Source of the DNA: Adiantum capillus-veneris
Taxonomy: Eukaryota > Streptophyta > Polypodiopsida > Polypodiales > Pteridaceae
Length of the DNA stretch: 64,000 nt
Reading direction: 5' to 3'
Assembly: GCA_014529385.2 (NCBI GenBank)
Contig: CM043959.1
Span: 5,484,545 to 5,548,544 of the forward strand
Part shown: piece by piece, positions 25,325 through 37,130 of the stretch
Layout of the letters: each line of letters opens with the position of its first letter
Position numbering within the stretch: the stretch's first letter is position 1
Position numbers and translations under genes: made by a program
The notes under the pieces: model-generated
Seen by the model: the letters and a program-made list of their open reading frames with translations, nothing else
Told to the model about the DNA's origin: nothing
Database searches by the model: none

Positions 25325-26974
25325 TGTCATAAAATCTAATATCTAACCAACCCAAATAATTTTCTCATATTAAATTGATCATTTACTGTGGGATAATAAA
25401 CGGGAACAAGGGTTAGAATATCGACATGTGCTTATGGATCTATCTCAATATGGGGCCAATGGTAAAGGGGTCGAAATGAGAGATGGTCTGTCAAAGATCA
25501 AGGTTAACTAATGGAGCTTAAAATACCTTAGGGTTAGCTTCATTAAAGACCTCCAATGGTTAGTGTTGAAAGTCCTTTGACCTTAGGCAAGCTAGGGCTG
25601 AACTTGAGGTGGGAACCCGACCTAAGCTTGAGGTGCTTGTCATGCTTGATGACTAAGGTGCTTGTCGTGCTTGATGACTAAGGTGCTTGAGGTGTTTGTC
25701 ATGCTTGATTACTGAGGTACTTGAGGTGATTGTCATACTTAATGACGAAGGTGCTGGAGAAGATTCCCATGCATGGGGGGTAAGGTGCTTGAGGAAAAAA
25801 GAGACCCTACAAACTTAATGAGGAAGGTGCTTGAGAAGCTTCCCATGCTGCATGGGGTAAGGTGCTTGAGTCAAAAAGAGACCTTACAAAGAAGGGGAAA
25901 AGTCTCAAGTTAGGGGAATATTTGACTTAACCTCCCACTCACCCAAAGGGCACCCCTTTTCTCAAGGGGCACATGGGACACATGTCAGACTCACCCTATG
26001 CTTAGCCACATGGTGAGCTTGAATGCTATTGTTTGGGCTAAAGAGGGGTCCAATAAGCTTCTAGTTCCATCCAGAAAATATCTAGATATTTTCAATCTCT
26101 CTCTCTCTCTCTAAGGGGTAAGGAGGACACTTGTTCAAAGACTACCTATGTACTTGAATGCATGCTGCATGTGATTGGCTTGGGGGAGAGGGGTCCAATG
26201 AGCTTGAAGCATGTGAAAAGGCTAGAACTTGCCCCAAGCAAGCAAGGGGGGTGTTGGGGGGGTATACACCACACACACACACACACACACTCATTTTGTG
26301 AATTGATTCTCACTTGGTGAAAGTTGAGGAACTCCACCTCCTTCTCCAAGCTTGTGAGAAGTGAGAGCCTACACCAACACTCTTGGCTATGGAATGCAAA
26401 TCCAACCAAGAGCCATGCTTCAATGCTTAAGCTTTCCATCTTCTCCATCTTCATTACTATGCTATTATGTATGCTAGCAAGAAGAGTGATGATAAGTGAG
26501 GCATTATTTCTCTCTCCTATGGAATGTTTCTTCTTCCTCTTCCCTATCCTCCTTCCCTGCTAGCTCTCTCCACCTTCGAAGGTGTTTGAGGACTTGGGAC
26601 TGAGGCTTGGGATAGTTAATTCTTTCTACAAAGTTTATGTTATGCTTGTGATGCAAGATTTCCATGTTCATTGCATCACCTAGGTCGCAAGGAACACAAA
26701 GATTGTATTGTACCAAGTCTCTCTTGATGGGAGAAACTATAATACAAATGCCTATTGGAGGGGGGGCCGACTCCGTATGAATCCGGTCCTCAACTGTTGT
26801 CATGTTCTCTAAACTCTCTCTCTTGCAAAATTATAGTTCATACCAAGTTAACTAAGTACCATGTTTATGTTGCTAAATTAAGTTCACCCGCTATGCTCAC
26901 AAAGTAATCTCACAAACGTGCTTCATCTAATTTAATTCCGCTACGCTCAAAGTTCATAGGCCATTTCCATTATA
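25325..26974 (+). repeat. 3' LTR of chromovirus A
   Basis: Starts TGTCATAAAATC after the purine-rich tract caagagataggtaa, and ends TCCATTATA where the 5' LTR has TCCATTACA. It has an expanded, rearranged minisatellite (about 25615-25870). Confidence 0.92.
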
Positions 26975-26976
26975 CA

Positions 26977-29109
26977 AACGCCGTCCTTGGGAAATTACCT
27001 TTACTTCGTGACTTTCATTTATGATTTCTGTAGACATGCATGGGTATTTCCGCTTAGAGCAAAGTCCGAAGTTTTTATGTGCTTCAAACAATTTCTGGCT
27101 ATGGCTAAAAATGTATCAAGATGCACTATGGGCACCCTCCGTTTCGATCGAGGTGGGGAGTATATGTCTCATGAATTTAATGCATTTCTGGCTAGTCGTC
27201 AGATAAAACACCAATGTATAGTGACTTATACACCTCAGCAAAATGGTGTTGCTGAGAGGAAAAACACGTCTCTTATGGAAATGGCATAATTTATGGTCAA
27301 AAGTCAAGCTTTGCCGCATTCTTTTTGGCTTGAGGCCATCATGTGTGCCACTTATGTACTTAACAGGTGTCCTATGAAAGCTTTGCAGTCTATTACTCCA
27401 TATGAATCATGGCATGATAGAAAGCCTTCTATTGAGCACATGCATGTTTTTGGCTGTTTGGCATATGCTTTGGTGCCACAAACACAACACAGAAAATTGG
27501 ATGATAAGGCTGTCAAATGTATTTTTGTTGGTTATAGTGCTGAAAGCAAAGGTTACAGGCTGTATCATCCGCAAACAAAATGTATTTTGGTTTCACGGGA
27601 TGTAGTGTTTGTGGAAGATTCTGTTCAGCCCTTGCTGTCATGTACTAGGCGACAGTAATGTAAGCTCACAAGACATTTATGACACTTTGTTGCCTCTTTT
27701 CAGTAGTGGTGGAAGTTCGAATGTAAATTCCAATAAGGCAAATGTATAGCCTATGGGGGTTTCTGAAAATGTTACAGATCACAGATCAGTATATTATTGA
27801 TGCAGATGTACATGATGTACTTGATGAGGAAAGGGCTGAAAATGAGCAAGCTAGAGGTATGCCAAAATGGCTGGTGCATACATTGCGTGACAATAAATTG
27901 GATGCACCTTTGTCTAGTGGTACTCGTTCAGGCTCTGGCCATGCATCTTATGCATAAGATTATTATGCTTTGGCTGTGTCTAGCTTACATGATGTTGAGG
28001 AAGCTCTATCTTTTGATGAAGCACAAAATTCAGAAAATTGGATGGCTGCCATGCAATGAGAACATGATGCACTTATAGAAAATGACATATGGACTTTATG
28101 TGATTTGCCTCCTGGCAAAAAGGCCATTGGTACAAAGTGGGTTTACAAGTTGAAATGAAAGCCGGATGGTGATATCGATCGCCATAAGGCCCGACTTGTT
28201 GCAAAGGGTTATGCACAACAAAAAGACATAGATTATGAAGGGACTTTTGCTCCAACTTGTCATATAACTACTGTGCGTTTTCTATGTACATTGGCAGCTC
28301 ATTTTGGTTCGGATGTACATCAATCAGACATTGTTATTGCTTTCTTGAATGGTGACATATTTGAGGAAGTTTATGTAATGTAGCCTCGTGGTTTTGTCAA
28401 GAAAGGACAAGAGGACAAAGTGTGCGATGTAAGAAGGATTTGTATGGGTTGAAGAAATCTCCTCGTGCTTAGTATGAGAATGTTGACACTCATTTGGTCA
28501 AACGAGGCTTTCATAACAGTCCAACAAAAAACACATTGTATGTACAGCGTGAGGGTGATGTACTTCTCATTGTGGTTCTTTATGTAGATGATTTGCTGGT
28601 CACTGGACCAAATGAGAGACATATTGCTGAATTTAAGGCAAATTTGAATGCTACTTTCAAGATGAAATATTTGGGGCTGTTGCATCATTACTTGGGCATA
28701 CAGTTTAAGCAGTGTGATGGTGGTATTGCCTTGTGTCAAAAAAGTTACATAGAGACATTGCTATGTAAGTTTGGACTTGAGGATTGCAAACCTATTGCCA
28801 CTCCCATGGAAATAGGTTTAAAATTGAGTCTTCATGATGCTAGTGATCCTGTAGATGTCACTCTTTACCAAAATGTTGTTGGATGCCTCATTTTTGTATG
28901 CAACACGAGGCTGGATATTTAGTTTGCAGTCTCACAGGTCAGCAAATTTATGCATAGCCCAAGGTCTAAGCATTGGCAGGCTGTCAAGAGGAGTTTTTGC
29001 TACCTTAGTGGCACTTTACATCTTGTATTGTTTTATCCCAAGCGGGGATCATTGCCGCCATACTTGCATGCTTTTTGGGACTCAGATTGGGCTGGTTGTT
29101 TTGACACAC
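26977..29109 (+). pseudogene. Outer copia integrase C-part, RT and start of RNase H
   Basis: The copia frame resumes with PSLGNYLYFVTFIYDF. The integrase retains its second acidic residue (FDRGGE, near 27148) and the E of QNGVAERK (near 27250). RT runs from about 28070 to 28920 with the YVDD box at 28581-28592. RNase H begins near 28970 and is cut at 29109 (GCFDT) by the antisense Ty3 element. Stops include TAG for Gln or Trp and TGA for Trp or Arg, and a frameshift lies near 28425. The domain order confirms Ty1/copia. Confidence 0.9.
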
Positions 29110-31110
29110 TGTCGAGAAATTTGCGGTCTTGCTAGGAAGGCACCGGGCTTATGGCTGTGAGAGTTTGTGAGAGAACTCAACAAAAACTATATGAAGGAGT
29201 TGAACCATAGATTCCATGAAGAATAGGATTTGGAAAGAAGTGCAATCAAAGAAGACACACTCTTTCTCTCTTGCACTCACATACACAAAGAAAGAGTACA
29301 AAAGAGAGTGTCAAAACAACACAAAGATGAAAACATCAAGGCTATGGTCATATCGTATCATGGGTAGTATGAAAGGGTTAATAGATGAGTTAATGGAATT
29401 CAATCTTGGTTGACCAAATAGGCTACGAATTGTTCTTTGGAATTGTAGTTTTGTGTTTACCATAATATATATATTTTGTTTAGTGATTGGGATTAATTGT
29501 GTGTACAAATCCTCTTGGTTCATAGCAAGATAACTACGCTTACGTCAAAAGAAAAGTTATAGTCTATGAGAGGTAGTATGATGGGATCCGGTGATAGAAG
29601 TATTTCATTAAGCCTTTCTGGGCCAAAGAGAAACACTATACGTTGTTGGAAGTGTATTTTACGGCTAATCCATACGTTAATTCTAATAGATCGTACAGAG
29701 TGAAAGCGATAGAAATGATCATCATGTGGGTTATTCATCTAGGATAGTATGTGAAAAATGTAGATATGAGAGAAGTGAAGAGATGAGAAGTTTCCCTCCC
29801 AAGCCCTATTCTTGCACGTAGGCAATAAGGATACTGCGGGGAGAGATGTACCTATAGCAAGGAGAACCTAAAATTTGTAGAGAGGATGAAATACTAAGAG
29901 TGAGAGAGATAGGTTTGGTTAAGGAGATGAGATTAGATACATATATATATGTTGGATTAGAGATGAAAATGAAAACAACAAAAAATCAAGAAAACATCAA
30001 TGTAGAACACATCTTACTTGAAACCCTTCGGCACCATTATTGATGGGAGAGAGAAGAAGAGTGGATAATTCCACTTTGATTGATATGCCAAGTCCACGCA
30101 CTTCTTTGATTAAAGTTGATCTTCCAAGGATAGCATGCAAGGATGGCTAGTCTTCCTCTAGGAGAAAGTGTAGGCTTAGGCTTATGTTAATGGCTAAGTA
30201 CAATTAGACATTACTACTCACTCCCTCAAGAATTCCTCTCATCAATGGCTTGAATGTTTGAGAGTTTTTTTTTCAAGGAAGAAGAGGTCCCCTTTTATAG
30301 GTGAAGGGAACCCCCATGGGTTTACACAAGAAGAGAGGAGCCAGTGTGAACAGGAATTGGAAAAGTTGGAAATGAGCTGTCCCTGCATGATGTGGGCAGA
30401 CTGGGGTCCAGTATTTTGATCATATCTCCTCAATCGTGGCTCCAAATAAAAAAGTAAAAATATGGGCAGAAACTTCAGCTCATTAGCTATGATTTTCATT
30501 TTAAAATCAATTTCCAATTCGGATTGGAACCTCGTGTAAAAAATTCATCAAAATAGGGTCCATTTCTGGCAGCAAAAGTCTTCCTGTGGTCCCCTTAGCT
30601 TAGACTTTCATTTGATTCCAAAGGACACCTCATGCCATATGAAAGCATGACATTGCTCCTTGACAAAGTTTTGTAATCATGCTTGCAATAATTCATTAAA
30701 ATAAGTGTATCTTTGAAATCATACCACCTAGTGTCCCACTAGGATTTGATTCCCTCCTAGTAGCTATTTAAAAAGAAATATAAGAAAAATACATAGAATA
30801 TATATATATTGGAGTTTACCTTAGATATAGGATTTAACTAGGGTGTGAGATGATAATGAGATAGTAGAAATAAAGAATCAATGCTTTTTGCCCCAAGTTA
30901 AAGAGGCGGAGCTATTGATGCTTTTCCCATAGTATTTTCTGATGGTGGTAAAGTAAGAATAGGTTACCCTTGAGAAAAATAATAGGATGAGATAGAAGGC
31001 TTATTATTATACCTAAATATGCATATGTACATTATAGGAAAGATAATTATGTATTTAAAAAATTATAAGATAGATCTTGTAGCATGCGTTCCCACTATGT
31101 ACGTGTCACA
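29110..31110 (-). repeat. 3' LTR of Ty3 element C
   Basis: 2001 bp, aligned over its whole length with 37131-39140. The small open frames in it (for example 30242-30517) recur in the other LTR and are not genes. Short TA runs lie near 29940 and 30800. Confidence 0.93.
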
Positions 31111-31245
31111 TCACGATATCCACCCCCTCGAAACCTGCACATCCTCCGGCGGTATGTGCCACATTATTTCTTTGTAAGATCATCCCTCTTGTAAATCTTC
31201 CTTGCTTTCTTCTTCACTGGATGATTCGTAATCTTCATCTTCACT

Positions 31246-33162
31246 TTAATCTTTACTTGTGGTTTGCTCTTCTTCCTCATCAACATCTTCTGGATCATTG
31301 TGTCCTCTTCTCTTAAACATTTTGATCCTTTTTCCTGCAATGGGAATCTTTACTTCTATACCATCTAGTTTAGACAAGTTGTAAGTAGCATTTTCATGCA
31401 CATGCTTTACAACATACGGTCCAAACCATCTTTTTGAAAACTTACGCATGACTGTGTGTTGGTTATCAAGGCTACTATCATATACTAAAACCCAATCACC
31501 TTTGTCAATTGCTTTGCTCCTGAGTCGATGTCGCTTATCAAAGTAGTCCTTGTTTTTCAACCTTGCATTTTTGAGTCGTTCTTTTGCACCTTCAATATCT
31601 CCAGGTCTTCTTTCTAGCTGCCTTATACGCAATGCAAGGAGATCTTCCCTGCTAAGCCCCTCTTGCCAAGGTAGTACATTCCATGTGGAAATTGTATCTT
31701 CAATCGACATCACTGGATTTTGACCATACATTAGCTCCGCAGGCATGTAGCCAGTTACTGAGCTATGTGTTGTACGATCAGCCCATAACGCATATGGTAA
31801 CAGTTTTGGCCACTCACCAACTCTTCCTTCGCAAGCCTTGGCCAAAGCTTTAATGATAGGAGGATGCCCTCTTTCACTCTTTCCATTGCCTTCAGGGTTG
31901 TAAGCTGTAGTAATAGAAATCTTGATTCCTAATCTAAAAAAGAACTCCCTTGCTTCTTCGGCATCCAGTTCACCTCTATGTGCAGTGATTTTTCCCACAC
32001 AACCATAACGGCAAATCACCTCATCAAGAAGGAATTTGCACACAGCTTCTGTGGTTTTAGCTCTTAATGCTCTTCCTTCAACCTGATTAGTTAGGTATTA
32101 TCGTGCAAGAACCAAGTATCTCATCTGCCAGAGTCCTAAAGGCATTGTGACTAGATCCACAACCCATTTATAGTGCATGGCTAGTGGATATGTAGGGTGC
32201 AATCCATCACGATGTCGGACATTTGAATACATTTGACAAGTTATACATGACTCTACAAATTGAGATACATCTTTATACATACCCTTCCACCAATATTTTT
32301 CTTTCAACTTGGAGAAGGTTGCCCACACACCCCTGTGTCCAACCCATAGACTCTCATGAGACTCTTGCATGAGCTTTACTTGAGTCTCTTTTTTACATAT
32401 AACCCGTTGTGGTGTAGCACCCTTTTGTTTAGGATGCTTCCACAAGTAACCATCCCTCAAAAAGTACCCATATGCTTTCCTGCGTATCCTCTTGAATTCT
32501 TGTTCAGACCAATCATCCTGTTTTGTTAGAGTACTCAAGTAGATTCCAATAAGAAGCCAATCACCTTCATAAAGCTCTTTCAAGAATGATTCAAATAGAT
32601 TAGTCATGCAGACATTGTTACCTTTGACATGAGAGATAGAGTAGAACTTCGTGCCTACATCATCTCCCTCATCAATCATTTGTGACTCATCTTCATACCT
32701 TGCCCTTGATAGCATATCTGCCACTGTATTGTCTTTACCTGCAATGTGCTTAAACTCAGGATTTAAGGACTTAATGTAGGCAATCCACCGCAACATCGCA
32801 ATGTCTGGTGTTGAGCAGCTTGTAATCATCCAGGGAAGTGGTAGACAATCTGTTTCTACAACCACGCATGCACCAATTAGGTACTCTTTTCCACTTTTCA
32901 AGGATGTAACCATACCCCATAACTCTCTCTTTATCTGTGGATAGTTTCTTTGGCGATCACTTAGCACCTTTGCTCCAAATCTTACCATATACCTGTGTCC
33001 TTCTTTGTCATCTTGCCCTATTGCCCATCCAATCCCTGTAGGATTGGTGTCTACTGTCACAATTACTGGCCTTTGACACTCATAGTCTACCTTTCTCAAA
33101 GTTGTTGCTGATTGGAGCAACTCCTTTAGCTTTTCATGGATTTTACATGTGCTTCTGTCCAT
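31246..33162 (-). pseudogene. Element C RNase H and integrase
   Basis: One frame, broken by a stop at 32098-32100. RNase H is first (about 33080-32690; VDTNPTGIGWAIG, then ETDCLPLPW and the C-terminal GKDNTVADMLSR). The integrase HHCC zinc region follows (about 32360-32240; ESHESLWVGHRG then CITC). The catalytic core has its first Asp in WVVDLV (about 32155). The second acidic position is His (TAHRGELD, codon 31978-31980). The Glu is in GNGKSERGH. A basic C-terminal domain and an acidic tail (PEDVDEEEEQ) end the protein, with no obvious chromodomain. The His substitution would be expected to abolish strand transfer. Confidence 0.87.
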
Positions 33163-34721
33163 TTAAACTTCTGATTCTTTCTAAGTAGCTGATAAAGAGG
33201 ATCAGCTACATGTGCATAATGTGGAATCCAAATAACATAGAAGACATATGCTCCCAGAAACCTTCTAACTTCAGTGATGCTAGTGCATGTTTCTTTCATT
33301 CTTTGGATGGCATCTACCTTTGATGGACAAGGTTTCCTACCATATGGCCCGCACATGTGCCCCACAATAAGCACTTCATTGACACCAGACATAGACTTTT
33401 TCCCTGACAATGTAAGATTCACTTCTTCCAACCTAGAAATTTTTTTATCACAATCATTTATGTGATTTACCACAAACCTGCGACATCCCTTGAGATCCAA
33501 AGCTTCATCTTTGTCACTTTCTTCGCATCCTTTGATAGGCAAATCGTCAATGAAAGGCATTGTGATTTGAAGAATAAAGTCACGTAAGACCTTATTCATC
33601 CCATTCATCATATGTGCAACCGAGTTGGTTACTCCCTGTGGCAAGGTACACATCCTTACCAAACCCAAAGGTGTCCTCATGGTTGTCAAGTCTCTGCTTT
33701 CGATTGCAAGCTGAAATTGATCATACCCTGAGTAGAGATCCCCCATTGAGTAGATTGCCCTTCCTGCAAATGCCTCTGCAAACTCATCCACAATTGGACA
33801 TGTACCTACATTTCTAATTGTCACCTTGTTCACTAGTTGCATATCTTGGATGAAGCGTAGAGAACCATTCTTCTTCGGAACTGTGAACCACCTGTTTGAG
33901 TATGGAGCACAAGAAGGCTCCAAAATTCCCATTTTGATTTTCTCATTCAGTAGCTCTACTAAATTTGGCAAATGAGCCTTTGGAACTGGAATAGGCCGAA
34001 GATTCCAAGGCACATGAGGTATTGTGAAAATTACCATAGGAGCTACAATAGAAGGATCAATACATCTTATCTCATGTGGCTCAAATGCAAAAGCCTTACC
34101 ATGCTTTGAAAGAATTTCTTTGAAGCACTTTGTCTCCTCCTGTGTTAAAAACTCGCGACCAATCTGCAACTCTTGGAAAGACTCCTTTGTGAAAGTATGC
34201 GCAATCTTTTTAGGATTCCTCAAACTTGGTTGTAAAGAAGCCTGCTCAATCTTTTCCCTATTGTTGGGTGGTAAGGGTGAAGCTACTGGTTTCCCCTTCT
34301 TTGCTACACTCTTGTATTTAGTTTCAACATGGACTTCTGGGCCAACTGTTTGGTTTTCTTTAAAGGCTTCTATCACTTGATACATTTCCATAGAGCAAAC
34401 TTCCACAACTTCATTTTCAAGATGCAAACTAGACCCCATTATAGCATCAATCTCACCCATAGTATCTACAAAAGAAACTTGTTCACACAAACCCAAAACA
34501 TTTTCAGTAGGCTCTAGCAACCCACTCTTTTTCATGCCTATTTGTACATTATGTACATATTGCTTCTCACATCTCTTCAAATCTTCAAGTTTTGTAAAAC
34601 ATACAGATCCATTCTTTGTTACCAAGGAGATCGTTGAAAAAGCTTCACCTATTTTTGGATCAGGCGAGACCCTTTTTCTTTTTGTACCACTGCAACCCTG
34701 CTTTACAATGGTACTTGGCAA
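33126..34721 (-). pseudogene. Element C reverse transcriptase
   Basis: A 531-residue open frame. The RT fingers and palm are clear: WFTVPKKNGSLRFIQDMQ (about 33880), the YSGYDQFQL region, LPQGVTNS, and the active site FIDD at 33543-33554. It overlaps the RNase H frame by 37 bases in another phase; the two were one polyprotein, so a one-base change near 33140-33170 explains the break. Upstream it is separated from the protease frame by a frameshift near 34760. Confidence 0.9.
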
Positions 34722-34759
34722 AAACCCATCATTTCGCTATGATCATGAAACTCTTTGCT

Positions 34760-36412
34760 CACCTTTGGTAGAGGATGCTCTCTGAGGTTGTCACGATTTC
34801 TTTCATGGTTTACACAAACTGTGAGAAATTGGACAGCTCATTTACCATCTTTGCTACGTATCCTAGCATATGCTGAACCATCATCCATTACCTTTGTTTC
34901 CATTCAAACTCCCACAATGTAGGGTTGTCCAAGGATGAGATGATATGAAGATGTATCCTGTACAAAGAAGTTTTGGTCAATCTTTACATCACCTATTGTT
35001 ACCTTCACACCTGGACATGATGCATAGAATTCACCGGATGAATTTTTTGCCACTTTTACCATCTAACCATGATTTGTGTCCATCGGCCATTTGCACTTGT
35101 TGTAGAGACTCTTTGACATTATGTTTATTTCTGAACCATGGTCAATCAAGGCAACAAATGGCTCTTCAAGATCACCTACCTTGACCAAAGTTTCTGTAGT
35201 AGCCCTTGCCCAATGACTTCGTGAATAGTAACTCCTAGGAATATCTTCAACTTCTTCATCATCATTTGAGAAATGCACTTGCTTCACTCTCCCACTAGAT
35301 TGGTAGCATCCTACCACAGATAAATCATTCTCCTTATTTTGCAGTTGTATCCCTTGTGTCTTCGAGGTTTCCCCTTCAACCTGTGGACGGGAAACTTCAG
35401 CAAGGGTTTGCCTCTTCCTCTTGATGATGTCAATGATCTCCTCATGGAATTCACGCTTTGCAATGCCAAGAACTTCTCCCAGAGTAAACTCAATCTTGCT
35501 ATTCAAGATCCTTTCCTCCAAGACTTTCTTTAAATCTGTAGCAACCTCAATATCAGATTGTAGTTTATAAGTTGGGCCTTTTGTCTTACCTTTTGATGGC
35601 TCTTTCTTCTTTCCTGTTGTAGACTCCTCCATGAGTACTTCAGGTGGAGATGCTCCTTGTGTTGAGGGTGTTTGAGAAGGCATTGAGTCGCTTCTTCCCC
35701 CACTTTTAGAAGCACTTTTTGATGGTCCTTCATCAGCATTCTCACGTCTGCGCTTCTCTTCTACAATTGCCTCATTTTGTTGGCATTTTGTAATGTAGGC
35801 ATGCACTGACAATGAGTCCACTGGATCATTCCATCCTGTTTCTAGACGTATGCAATCACTTGCTTCATGTAGAATCTCTTTTGTAAGCTTTCCCTTTTTA
35901 GCTAATTGCATGACATTTGGCCAAATTTGACCATGATGGTCACTCACCTCTTCATCACAAAAATGTTCAATTTTTACTCCATAAGTAGCTGTCTCAACTG
36001 AAGAGGTGGCATGCTTAATTGCCATATCTTCAACTAAGGTTTGCATTCCCCCCTTCCCAAAGTTAGTTCTCAAGGGTAGACCTGTCTCTCTTAAGTGGAT
36101 TTTACCATCCTTAAAAAAGACAACATCTTTTGACAAAGCATCACTAAAATCATCACAATCTCTTCTTACATGGTCTGTACTATCACACCAAATACATCTA
36201 TTAACAAACCCTTCTTTGGGCTGTTGTCTTTGCCTAGGAAGTGGCCCTGATGGTTGGCCTTTTTCTTCAAGCTTTGCAAGCTTCACCTTCAAGTCACGCA
36301 TTCCCTTCACAAGCTCATCTAGCATGGACTCATCAAACTTAGGAGCGATAAAAGTAGGCTTTACCATTTTTTCAGAAGTTGAGGTGGAAGGACTTGTAGT
36401 GTTTACTACCAT
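34760..36412 (-). pseudogene. Element C zinc knuckle and protease frame
   Basis: From the ATG at 36412 a 449-residue frame runs to 35063. It has a CCHC knuckle (CIWCDSTDHVRRDC, around 36155-36200), a Ser/Lys-rich middle part, and a retropepsin-like site LIDHGSEINIMS at about 35135-35143, with DHG in place of DSG/DTG. The same frame continues past stops to about 34760, including ILGQPYI, the usual C-terminal retropepsin motif. The start ATG overlaps the gag stop (see the gag entry). Confidence 0.83.
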
Positions 36413-37125
36413 CTTGTCCCTTCTTCTTGTCGTTTGGCAAGCAGTGAGACAACACCTTCAACCTCATTCGAGTCAGTCTTTAGTCCTTGCTCAACATCTT
36501 TATCTTCAAGAAGAAGCTCCAAATTTTCTTGAAACTCTTTACCTGCAGCTTGTAAGAAAAGATCTATCTTCTCTGCATCTATTGTGGCCCTTTCTGTCCT
36601 TGTGAGTTGTGCATAGCGCCGCTCAAACTCCCTAAGTAGCTCTATTATTGATAGCCCTTGCTTTGGCTTGACTACCCATTCTAAGAATGTTCTTTTGGTC
36701 ACTCTCTCCGAGTCCTCCATGAAATATTCCTCCTTTAAAGCTACTTTGAGTTCTTCCCAATTTCTCCCATGCCCATCTTTAATTGCCCTAACATGCTCCC
36801 TAATTTCTGGAGCAACAACTAGCTCAAAGCTTTGAATCATCTCACCTTCTGACATGCGATGCAACTCCATCTCCTTCACATACTCGCGTAAGTACTTGGT
36901 TACATCTTTGCCATTGAATTGATCCATTCTGTTGACGACTGCTTGTATGGCCTTTGTTGTTGAAATCTCCCTTCTTTCAGTGGCATGTTGTTGTTGCATG
37001 AACATTGCAAATGCTTGAAACAATTGCATTGTTGATGGGTCAAAATGCATACCCTGTTGCTCAACATGATCACCCATGATTACCCACAAATTCTCACCCT
37101 GGCAGTTTCGCATCGGGTTCACCAA
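36406..37125 (-). CDS. Element C gag
   Basis: An open frame of 239 residues; the first ATG is at 37077, giving about 223 residues. Gag forms the particle. The middle (FNGKDVTKYLREYVKEMELH to ERRYAQLTRTE) is helical and charged like Ty3 capsid. The frame stops at 36406-36408 and the next frame begins with the ATG at 36412, so stop and start overlap in ATGGTAG. The next frame is therefore in the -1 register with the knuckle, unlike elements that carry the knuckle in gag. No stop is inside it, so it is the best preserved gene of this element. Confidence 0.85.
   Translation of the reverse strand: MVNPMRNCQGENLWVIMGDHVEQQGMHFDPSTMQLFQAFAMFMQQQHATERREISTTKAIQAVVNRMDQFNGKDVTKYLREYVKEMELHRMSEGEMIQSFELVVAPEIREHVRAIKDGHGRNWEELKVALKEEYFMEDSERVTKRTFLEWVVKPKQGLSIIELLREFERRYAQLTRTERATIDAEKIDLFLQAAGKEFQENLELLLEDKDVEQGLKTDSNEVEGVVSLLAKRQEEGTRW
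37111..37124 (-). promoter_or_regulatory. Putative primer-binding site of element C
   Basis: The minus strand reads TGGTGAACCCGATG six bases downstream of the 5' LTR end. It begins with TGG, as expected for pairing to a tRNA CCA end, but I cannot assign the tRNA. It is not the tRNA-Met site used by the other elements here. Confidence 0.5.
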
Positions 37126-37130
37126 AAATA

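Larger units (their letters stand above)
11061..26974 (+). mobile_element. Ty3/gypsy chromovirus A, itself interrupted
   Basis: LTRs at 11061-12649 and 25325-26974 start with TGTCATAAAATC. The target duplication is AAAAC/CAAAC (11056-11060 and 26975-26979; four of five bases agree), and the copia reading resumes directly after it. Internally the order is primer site, gag, knuckle, protease, RT remnant, RNase H, integrase and chromodomain-like tail. A second chromovirus (14889-22395, antisense) sits between protease and RT. Without it the element is about 8.4 kb. The coding region is heavily degraded. Confidence 0.92.

Noticed and set aside
30242-30517. 91-codon minus frame, repeated at 38261-38536
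   Set aside because: It lies in both LTRs of element C and is a repeat artefact.
33126-34721. Integrated plant pararetrovirus
   Set aside because: LTRs, primer site and an integrase domain mark it as a Ty3 retrotransposon; no movement or coat protein is seen.
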